Source of the DNA: Nemertoderma westbladi
Lineage: Eukaryota > Xenacoelomorpha > Nemertodermatida > Nemertodermatidae
Assembly (NCBI GenBank): GCA_032718475.1
Contig: JAUCBJ010005636.1
Coordinates: forward strand, 1 to 47,704
Reading direction: 5' to 3'
Length of the DNA stretch: 47,704 bases
Made by a program: the position numbers and the translations under genes. The notes under the pieces are model-generated. The model saw only the letters and a program-made list of their open reading frames with translations, was not told where the DNA came from and did no database searches. Position 1 is the first letter of the stretch, and each line of letters opens with the position of its first letter. This document shows, piece after piece, positions 24,201 to 36,200 of the stretch.

Positions 24201-27200
24201 AATATTTTTCAAATATTTAATAATATCTATATACAACTACTTTACTTACTCTAAATAAGAAATTCCAACCATTACCTGGTTGGAATGAACACATTCGCGT
24301 TTTAAAATAGATGCCATGTTCTGTCATGATGTGTGGAAGGCGGTGGGTAGACCATCTACAGCTAATAATTATATTTTCCATTTACTACTACTACAAGGAT
24401 CGGCATGCTGTATTGCAGCTTCATTTTTAAGAATGCTGTGCCGGCTTGTTGACAAAATTGCGCCGCCACAACTTCCTATCAACCATCACATTTACTAGAT
24501 CATTCAAGTCATTGAGACTTGATCCTTACTAGATCATTCTTCAAGGTGAGTGTCCTTTAAGATGCGTCTCAAGAAGGTCATGGGCTGTCCACCATGCCTA
24601 TTCAATCCATGAGGCTGCCAAAGCACAAGATTACGCACTGGCTGTTCCTCACGGCGAAAACAATGTCCAGCAAAGCGGAGGCGGCTTTGTTCTAGTGTCA
24701 AGCTTGGGGGAACCAATGAGACTCCTCCAATGTTATATAGTGTCTGGTGGGAGATGTGTGCGCTGTACTTGACACAGTGAACCTGGTGTATAATTTTTGT
24801 GAATGTGCCATCCAGAAATTTGGTGTCCTCGTCAGTTAGAGCCCAGCATGGATTCCCATAGAGGAGTACTGGAACTACTGCTGCTCTAAATAATCGGACC
24901 CTAAGTTTTCCGATTAATTCAATGTGATATCCAAATCCTTGAAGGCCCATTCAAGGTTGCCGATTCCTTTCCCTTACGCATTCGAAGGTCCTCACCTGAC
25001 TTCCGGATCCATGATCCCAGGTAACAGAAGTCATCCATAAGTTCAAGCATACCATCCTTTGAGCTTATGCTCATCCGGTCAGAGACTTGCTGAGGACTTT
25101 AAAAGTTAACTGTCAAAATTTTGGTCTTTTTGGAGTTAATAAAAAGACCAACACTAGAAGCAGCCCGTTCTAATGAGCTGAGGATCCTAGAAAGTCTAGA
25201 TCAGTTATCAGTTAGGTACTTGGCAGGATTTCCTCGACTTCTGGAGCCAGTAGGTGGAATTACCATCATCCAATTCCATCCTATCATCCCATCATCAATA
25301 TGATGATCTAAGGACATGCGTAGAACATAGTCAACCACAATTATGAACAAGAATGGCGCAAGTGTGTCTCCTTGGAGGACGCCCCATAACACTTCAAATG
25401 GTTCTGTGTCACCATCAACAGTAGACACAAATGTTGTCGAACCATCGTATACTGATCTGATTGCTGCAATAATTTCATCAGGAATCCCATATAATGAAAG
25501 TATGCTGAACATACGTGCGCGAGAGACTGAATCAAAGAGGCCTTGAAGAAGTCAATAAAGATAACAGCCAGATGCCTGTCTTTCTTTTTTTGATTACCCT
25601 ATTAATCGGTGATACCAGTGTTATCCGTTATGAACTGCAAAGTATACTTAATTATATATCCTCCTATTAGTACTGTTTGTAATTAGCCCGAACTTCTCTG
25701 TTTTTTTTTTAATTTATTTTATTCGCTCTCTTAATTTTGTGCTAAAAGTGTAACATATGTTTATATTTGTGTACGAATATAAGAAATAATAATAATACCA
25801 GTATTACTGTATTATGGAATACGGGAACGACAAGGACGTTTGTCTGATCGCTTCTGAAAGTACAAATAACGTGACAACGGTTATAATAAGCATTATAAAG
25901 GAATTATTAGTTCGCGGTACTGATACAGTTGGTTATACCACATCTACGCTGACGACAACCAGATCTTCATAATTTTCGACTGTCTTGACTCATTGGCACT
26001 AAAAGCTTCGATAACAAATTGCATTCAAGCCATCAAAGACCAACTCGACGAACTTCACCTGTTCTTGAATGATGACAAGACAGACATCCTACTACTTGGA
26101 CGCGGCAATGATTTCTTGAGCTTTGCATGAGACGGCAAGATAATTCAATCATAACATCCAGCGTAACAACCCTTGGAGTTCGCTTCGATAGTCAGCTAAA
26201 TATGTGCGATCAAATTAAAACTCTCACAGCATCTATTAACTTTCACCTCAGGAACAGGAAAATACGTCGAATTAAAGAACACTTATCTTCTTATAATCTG
26301 AAGAAGCTTGTCAATTCTCTAATAATATCAAAACAACAATCTCCTATATAATCTACCAACTGTGTCCCTCAACAGACTACAACTTGCACTTAATAGCTGC
26401 GCCCATCTTATTTCAGGTCAACCTGTTCAGTCTCACATCACCCATACTTTACGAACTCTCCACTGGTTGCCGGTCACCTTCCGTATCGAGTACAAGATTA
26501 CACTAATGAAGTGGAAGGCGCTTAATGGTCTCGCCCCGCCCCGTCTTACATTATAGAACTGTTGACTCCAAACTACAACCCGACTAGAACCCAACAACTG
26601 TGGACTTTATTGGTCCCAAGATACAACTTAAAGACGGTCGGTTCCCGCGCATTTAAATATGCTGCCCCAGTTATTTTCAACAGCCTCCCCCTTAGCTTAA
26701 GAACTTGCACTAATTTAGAATCATTCAAAACTCAACTAAAAACTTATATAATAAAATAAATACAGTAGTTTATATAATAAAATAGGGCCTTCAACTGACT
26801 TTCTAACTGTTTTTACTATATAATAGGGCCTTCAACTGACTTTCTAACTGTTTTTACTACTGCGCCTTTGAACCTTGCGAAAAAGGCGCATAATAAGAAA
26901 TTGTGTATTATTACTATTATTATTATTACAAGTCAAAGCATTGAGGATTTTGTTGCAACATATTGTTATTTATATTGTGTCGGTACCAGTAGAAGAAAAA
27001 TTACATCATTATCATATCACATTACGGATTATATTGGTGTAAATTAATTATAAAATTAACTCACATGCAGTATAAAGATAACCCCTCTTTTTCGACTTGA
27101 ATATGCTTGCTTTTTCACTCTCTATTATCTTGGTCATTAGTATCTCCTCCATTTGTGTTTCTATATTTACTTCTTCCTCATTTGTCCTTTTAATCTTATC

Positions 27201-30200
27201 AATCATTTTGTCGAGGTTTGGTGTTTCCGCTATTCCATGGTAGATATTTTGAAAACTGCTGATAATTTCGCAATCGATCTATGAAAAAAGATTAGACGAA
27301 ACGGCAAATAAAAGGTAAGCAGATGCTACATAAATAGATAGATAGATAGATATCCTACATAAATAGATAGATATCCTACATAAATAGATAGATATCCTAC
27401 ATAAATAGATAGATATCCTACATAAATAGATAGATATCCTACATAAATAGATAGATATCCTACATAAATAGATAGATATCCTACATAAATAGATAGATAT
27501 CCTACATAAATAGATAGATATCCTACATAAATAGATAGATATCCTACATAAATAGATAGATATCCTACATAAATAGATAGATATCCTACATAAATAGATA
27601 GATATCCTACATAAATAGATAGATATCCTACATAAATAGATAGATATCCTACATAAATAGATAGATATCCTACATAAATAGATAGATATCCTACATAAAT
27701 AGATAGATATCCTACATAAATAGATAGATATCCTACATAAATAGATAGATATCCTACATAAATAGATAGATATCCTACATAAATAGATAGATATCCTACA
27801 TAAATAGATAGATATCCTACATAAATAGATAGATATCCTACATAAATAGATAGATATCCTACATAAATAGATAGATATCCTACATAAATAGATAGATATC
27901 CTACATAAATAGATAGATATCCTACATAAATAGATAGATATCCTACATAAATAGATAGATATCCTACATAAAAATTCCTATAGTAAATGTATTATAAAAA
28001 ATACCTTGAAAATACTGCATGTAATGGATATTTTGTTTTTAGGGCCCTACTATAATATAAAGATCAAGGGCTGTCGACAGCACAGTACGACGACATGTGC
28101 ATTATCGACAGAGTCACTAACTACAGAATTTAAGCAACAATCAAAATTCCCGACTCACCCAGTAAGAAGAAGGGAGGTCGAAATATCTCCATTTCAAATA
28201 TATTTTATTCTTTACTGTATTATATTATAAGATGAGACTGATGCAGTAATATAAATGATATAAGACAATACACTAAACATCAGTTGGGCACAACACATGA
28301 CAAACGCCAAGCTTTATCTTGTGGTACTTTATTCCACCACCTGTATCAACCACACTCTGTGAATGCAGATTAAGATTCAGTGGGCACTCTTGGAGAAGTA
28401 AAAAACGGGGAAATACCAGATTTACTTTTCTGACAACCAACACAAGGAAGGCGTTGCCATGGACAACCGGCTATAGCTATGACATACAATATATGGACCA
28501 ACTATTTTGAAAATTTTGTGTTGCATGCACTTTTGGTGCACGCATGAAAAATGGTAGCTGCCTTACTCGGACGAACTCCAATTCATTAACATTGAATTCG
28601 CAAGCACAGAAAACCTATAAATCGCGGAAATATAGATTATACTGTCCGGGGGGGAAGTGTCCTACTTGGGCGGGGGGGGGGGGGGGAACTGTCCGGGGGG
28701 AAGTGTCCGTGCACAGTGAAATGCCACATTGCAGAAAAAATAGGTCCGGGCCTATTCCGCTTAAAATTAAAAAAATCTAATCCACCATATCGTCGGATAC
28801 AAGGGGGGGGGGGGGGGGGGGGGTGGGGGAAACTCGACGCAAAACCCGCCTTGGCGAATTAATATCCCCCCTCAATGTTAAATTCTCAATTTAGGGAAAG
28901 GAGCAGGTTACAGTGGCACGTTATTTTAACCAAAACAATAAACTAAACACAATAGAACAGGTTACAGTTTTATTTTTGGAGTAATCAGCTGTTATTTGCG
29001 TAGAATTTCCCCTGGAGAGTGATGAATTTTTATTGCGTCCAGTCCCCCCCCCCCCTATCTGCATCGTCGACCAATTATAGCCCTGGTAAGATACTAGTTG
29101 TTATTTGATTGGTGTATGGCATAAAAATCTCAGGTCAAACCGAATTTTCAAGAATAGGAAAAGCATATTTTCCTCGAGGCCGAAGAACAAAGAAATGACT
29201 GCTATTTTGAGGAAAAACGCAGACAGATAGAGTACAAAAATTATTACTTTATATTCATGATCCACAGTAGCTTATGACTTGTTCAAATTCGTTTCCGGCT
29301 CTTTCAAGCTCGATTGTATGAGGCATGAATGGGACCTTATCTAAGATAATGTGAAATAACGAAATAAATACTGGCTAACCTTTTGAACCATTTCATAATT
29401 TGTGGCTCGTTCAGCCTTCGCTAATTGTAAAATATACTTCACACTATGTTCACGAAGTTTTCTCCTGAATTTTCCCATATTCTTGTCCTCGTCTTTCAAA
29501 TTCCCATTGAACTTCGAGTCGATTTTGAGATAATTTTTTTCTTCCTGAAACAATACTAAGTTATAATAATAATATGTAAATACAGCATGTGTAGTCTATT
29601 GTCTATGATGTTTTTAAAAGTACTTCTCGCCTACCAATAATCTTGAACAAATCTGTGCCATCACATGGCTATGAAGCGCCGTTTACGCCAAAACTATCTG
29701 AATAAATATTATACTCACGATGTGTCAATAAAAAATATTATACTTAAGATGTATCTAAATTCTCGGCCGAGAATCTCGGCCGAGTTTCTCGGCCGAGATT
29801 CTCGGCCGAGTTTTTCTCGGCCGAGATTCTCGGCCGAGTTTTTCTCGGCCGAGATCTCGGCCGAGTTTTCCCGCTGTTACAACTGGGAAGATTATAAATT
29901 CTCGAGCCGAGAAAATCTCGGCCGAGTTAATCTCGGCGAGAAATTCTCGGCCGAGTTTTCTCGGCCGAGAATTTAGATACATCTTAAGTATAATATTTTT
30001 TATTGACACATCTTGAGTATAATATTTATTCAGATAGTTTTGGCGTAAACGGCGCTTCATACATGGCCCATAATTATTTAGGTGTGTTCAAATCAACTTA
30101 GTTTTCTGCACTTCTTATTACAGACACAAATGTCAATGGGTAATCAAGCTACTCACCAGCTTCATCGCATAAACAACCCTTGGACTGGCAAATCAGGTAC

Positions 30201-33200
30201 CTGCCGTGTTAGCCAACTCCATAACCAAACACAGCCTAAATTATATTACGGTTACATAGACACACCCAGAAGTATTGGATAATCAATGGGGAGTCTGGCA
30301 AATGGAGCTAACAGAGACCCTAATATTTCCAGGCAGGCCTATCACCCCTTCTACAGGAAAGTGAGAAGTTAGCATGGGTATTCCAATCAATTGGCCAAAA
30401 TCCAAAATCTTTTGATCATCTATCATTATTAATGTGTGTATGCATCCCAGGCTAATCCCGCAATCCACCAAATAGCCATGTTGAATAATTGGTCTGCTGA
30501 AAACCATGTGGCTACCATTCCTAACAGCTGCGGCAACCTGGATGGCACCAAAAGGGTGTAGCATCTACTAGTTGTAATAGATAGAAGTTGTGCAAGAATA
30601 GGGTCTGCCTGGCTGTACTACTGTGTTGTACTGTGTTGTGTTGTACTACTGTGCTGTACTACTAACCTACAATTTGTAACTAATTATAATGGCAAATTAA
30701 TTGTATGAATATTATTATAGTATTTACTTATTGATAAATAAAATGGGAAATTGTAAGCGATGCGGAACATTACAAACTCGACTGCGAACCGAGGTTTCTG
30801 CGCTGGTTGTAATTCGATCGACAGATCACACACCAACTCGACTATGGCGACTAGCCCTAACCAAACGACTTATACACTGCAACAACTGGCGAGATCTTCT
30901 AACCGGCTGGAGCTAACACCACCTATTAGACCCGACCTAGGAGCGCCTATCGGTCAATCTCAATCCTGGCTGTACCCTACAGATCCCAACTGGCCAGCTG
31001 CTATCGGAGCACCGATTTCCAGTACAAACAACCCGCCATTCGGTCGGTCAGGATTACTGAATTCCTCGGTACCACTTGTCGTCTCGAGATCTGTGGAAGA
31101 CATGTTAAGCTTGATTCTTAAAGAAGTACAGTCAATGAGATCCGACAATAATAACCTCCGCATCGAGCTACGTACATAGCGCCATCTTTGATTTAAAAAA
31201 TATGAATACTCAAACAGAATCCCGTGTTACGCAACTAGAGAGAGACAACTTCAGTTTAAAATAAGATAATATTTATATTTTGAGAACCCTAAGTAAAGTT
31301 ACCCAGCACATGGAGCACAACAGCCGCTAAAACAACCTAATTATAACAGGTATTAGTGAATCAGAAGAAATTTAAGGAGCCAGTAACGATGTTGACAAGG
31401 TGGCAATGCTGTTCACAAAAATTGAAGTGGATACTTCTGTGACGGTTGAAGCAGATGTTAAACGTCTCGGAAAGGCGAAGGGTACAGATACCTGGCCCAG
31501 ACCTTTACTGGTGACCCTAGATAACAAGGAGGCTCACTACAATGTGGTTACCCGCTCTTCTAAGATCAAAAAGCTCGGTGATGTATATAAAAACATATAC
31601 ACCAAGAAAGACACCGCACCAGGAATCAGAAAAGGAAGCAGACAATTACGTTCTGTTCTTAAAGAAGAAAACCCAAAACCAGAAAATGCTGGTTGTAACC
31701 TGAGTATCGACTGGGACGCTCGTACAGTAGTGAGGGATGGTCTGGTGATATACAGAGCCCCATGGTCCCTTTTTTAAATGTTGACCAAATACCCCGCGGT
31801 AAATTTGTATTTTGTACATGGAATATTAATGGTGTTGGTAATAAGCTGGAAGATTCCAATATTTTAGAGTTATTGCTACAATTTAGTTTAGTTTGGCTGA
31901 CAGAGATTAAGTGTGCGAGTGGTTTCCACGTTCCCGGTTTTAAAGTAGTAAAGAACTCAAGTACTGAAGGTTCCGGACATACAGGCAGACTAGGTTTACT
32001 TATTAGAAACGATATCTATCATTATATAGAACGTGTTACTGTTATGGACGATTTCGTTTGTATTAAACCAATGGGCTTCAATGACTTCCTATTTATTGGA
32101 GCTTATCTTCCCCCCATTTCATGTCCATATTTTGACAGAAAAACTTTTGCACAATTAAACAGTTTGCTGGCAGATCGTTCTGAAAAGTATCTTTAGTTAA
32201 ATGGTGATATAAACTGCAGAGTCGGTGACCCATCGACTACATTATTGAATAACTCTGGTGAATTCTTTTATGGTGGAGTGTCTGACATGACAGTTAACGA
32301 ACACGGTACCATATTGTTAGAAATATGTAAGTCAAATGATTGTTTGGTTTTGAATAATCTTTCTATGAGAGATTTGTCTGGTGGTGGTGGTTTAAGTTTT
32401 AAAAGGAGAAATAAATATATTTCCGAGTTAAACGTTTGTATAGCTTCGATTGATGCGATAAAGTTTGTCAACAGTGTAGAAACTTTCAATTCTATGTTAC
32501 TCCCATCCAATCATGCACCTGTAGCTGTCTCCCCTACTCTTCCAAATCAGGATATTGTCAGCATCTGCTCAGAACTCGACCAACTAATTAATCTACTCGG
32601 GGTATATATTGAGCAAGAGAACCGTAACTCTGTCTGCACTAAGTACAGATGACAAAGACAATTTTTTGATACTATTATCCGAGGTACATCCACCACAAGC
32701 CGATTCCCTGGACAAGGAAGATGCAATTCTCAATACTGTAAAGTTATTAGGTTCCTTGGCATCCAAAGCTGCAATCATCAAGAACAAGAAACCATAGAAT
32801 ACCAAACTCAACCAATGGGAGTGGCTATTATCAAGTAATAACCCAAAAGACATATGGTCAGCCATCAACTGGGAAGGTGATTATGAGCAACCCGAAATTA
32901 GAGCTGTGAGACCATCCGCATAGGAGTTTAAATCTCACACCGAAAAGTTACTCAACCCCGATGTCGACTATTCATTGGAACAACTAGATGTCTCCTCTGA
33001 GCCAGTTTATATTCTGATTCTAGATGAAGATATATCAGGCTCCGAAGTTGATAAGCGATAAACAAGCTGAATCCTGCAAAGCCGAGTGGACCAGATGGTT
33101 TACCTGGGTTGGTTGTAAAACTCTTACCCATCAACTGGGTTATGTGGCTGGTAACTTTATTTAACATTGTATTTAATGCTGCAAGCTTTCCAACTTTCCA

Positions 33201-36200
33201 AGTTTTTATATTTATTTTTAAACGTGGGGATGCACTATGTTGTGGGAACTACTGAAGAATCTCAGTAATGGACTGTCTTGCCAAGGTCTACGATACTATT
33301 ATAAGCAATCGTCTGTCCTTATGGTTTAAACCATCACCTGAACAGGCAGGTGGCCAGAAAGGATGAGGCTGTATCGAACAGATCATGGCTCTCCTCCTGT
33401 TAATGAACACAGCTTCCCGATTTAAAAATCGTCATCTTTATATTATATTTGTTGATTTTGAGAAGGCTTACGACCATGTTGACCGTATGCAGCTACTTCT
33501 ATTACTGAAACAGATGGGCTGTGGCAGTAAAAAGTTACACGCCTTCCGATCCATTTACAATAAAACGACTAATATTCTAGGAAATGTTTCAATCTCATCT
33601 TCAGCCGGTATGAAACAGGGTGCCCCATCAAGCACATTTTCCTTTACGACATACATCAATCCACTCGTATGGTTAAACCAACTACCAATTAACGGATGGC
33701 TTGGTGTATTAAGAATTCTTCTCCTCATGGATGATGCAGCCCTTATAGCATCATCGCGATCTTCTGCTATCTTGGAGCTCGATGTATTGTCAAGATACTG
33801 TAAAGAATTTAAAATGATAATTAATCCCAAAAAAAATTAGTTTATGGTTGTGAACGGAACAAACATTGACAAAAAATCGACATTGCCCTGCTCTGATGGT
33901 TCAATTATAGTTAAAAATACTATCTTTATCTAGGAGCTACTTTCCAACAAGATGCTAATTTAAAAAGATACCACATGTGTTGAAGTTTACAGCATTTACC
34001 CAGCGGAACCCAGATATGCCTTTTTCTATGAAGAAGCAAGTTTTCGATGCAGCCCTGATCTCCTCTATCTTGTATTCATGCGGGTCATGGTTTGGTTTTT
34101 CTCTCGCTCCTGTTAATAAAGTCTACATGGGATTGGTAAAATAATTGCTCGGTGTTCGCACTCCAGTCCAAACAACGTTTGCTTGATAGAGATCAGGCTA
34201 CCTAGAATAATTTACAAAGCAAAACAAATACAGAAGAAATACTACCAGACTTTGCTGTCTGCAAAATTTGATGACGACACACCCATAGCGATTGCAGTTG
34301 ATATCGCACGCAGATCAAACTCCCTGTACTACAAATATATCGAAAGCTCTTCCAACACAAACTTTATTCCGCCAGGCATTAAGTGAGATACATGCTGACA
34401 TTATCAATTGCGATGAAAAAGCAACAAAAACTTTATTTTACCGGACCTGCAACCCGGATCTATGCCAACCACCTCTTTACTCGAGTAAACATCCTTCACC
34501 TTTACCAGAACATCTTCACCGAGTATGGATGAGATTAAGGATTGGCAGCCATAATATTCCTGTCGAGTACCAATGATGGAATCGAATTCCGAGACTGGAA
34601 CGTGTGTGCCCGTGAGGTTTAAAGGAATCATCAGAGGAGCACGTAATTTTAAGATGCCCGCTAATAAACTCGATAAGATCAGATTATTTTTAAAACTTTC
34701 CATCCTCTGTAACCGACCTTTTTTCTGCAGATGATCAGAAGATAGTAGCATCATTCATATTTCGTGTATCTGAGTTCTTCGACAGCCAATAACATAGCCA
34801 CTCCTTCCATTAAACATATAATAATCCCGAATTTACAGAGTTTAGAGTTACATCGATTTGATATTTGGCTCCCCTTTACCGATACTTGTCTTATCTTACA
34901 ATATAGTTATAAACTGTTTAGTGTTCATTATATATGTATAATACTAGTGAACCGGTATATACTACCAGTGAACTAGTAACTAAGATATCATGTAGTGCAT
35001 TCTCTTTGACCTTGCTTTTCTATGGTGTATATATGTATGTAATTGCTCTTTTGGACTTTATACCTGCGGTATTTGGTCAATAAACTAACTAACTAACTAC
35101 TGCTCCCATTGGGGTAGAAGATCTTGCGAGACTTATCCAAGAATCAGCCAAGACCCAGCTGGATGCTTACGCCTAAGATCAATCCCCAGGATATCTTCAG
35201 ACATGCTGAGATCCTCCATTGAGAGAATAAAGTTTAAATTTTATGACACGTTTTTAGAAAGACAAACATTACCCAAAATACCTCTGCAAATTCCACATGA
35301 CGCTGAGAAATAATCTGATCAGTTTTTTAAGAAAAAAGTTGATTCGTTTAAACACGCGATATATGTATGCTTAAACTTTCTGAAATTGACTTAATTTGAT
35401 TAAAATAATATCCAAATGTGAAATTGAAAAAGCGAAATCTGATATTTGTACATGCACAACAAAATAAGTGGCAATAAAGATAAACATAAAAGTCTACCCT
35501 GAAATCATTAGGGTATAAAATATAAAATTAACTATACAACTATATCAAATATTGTTCTGCAAGATAACAGTGAGCTGGTTCATGATCCTAATCTAGTTAG
35601 TAATTTATTTAACAATTATTTTTCTAATGTTGCCTTTAATTTAAATATACACAGCTCAATACAATAACAAATAACGACTTACAAACATAAACAGCTTTAT
35701 ATAATCACAAATAATGACTAATAAACATACATATCTTGTGCTGTCTGCATCTGTGATGAATTACTTACTGTTAGGCCTACCTCATCGTTACCGTAGAATA
35801 CGGTACAATCATCATGCTGAGAGAATACTGTTAATTTATTTCACGCCTAGATATACAGTATAGCACCCCATAACGCATATCATTGAGTTAACTTTATTTC
35901 ACGTCCACGGCGTATTTCACGCCAACTTGAAGATAATTTTTTTAATTTTATTAGATAGATAATATAGATAGAATGCTTTGCAGCTTATTTCCAAGAGGAT
36001 CCATTATGTTTACTTGGTTAAAAAATAAAATATTAGGCCTACACAAAATCAATACACTATCCTATAACTAATACAATAATGTTTACACTATGTACAACTT
36101 TGCTGAGTGCGTTTGGTATATGTAAACTGGTATTCTACTTCCAGACCTTCTCTAGCAATTAATGTGAAACAGGTCAGTGTAAATATGATTACTTTTTCAT

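Noticed and set aside
27334-27972. Possible CRISPR-like array
   Set aside because: Units are adjacent without variable spacers; the genome is eukaryotic.
29665-30060. Two ORFs of about 100 codons on opposite strands with the same sequence
   Set aside because: Products of the palindromic fold-back; each is the mirror of the other.
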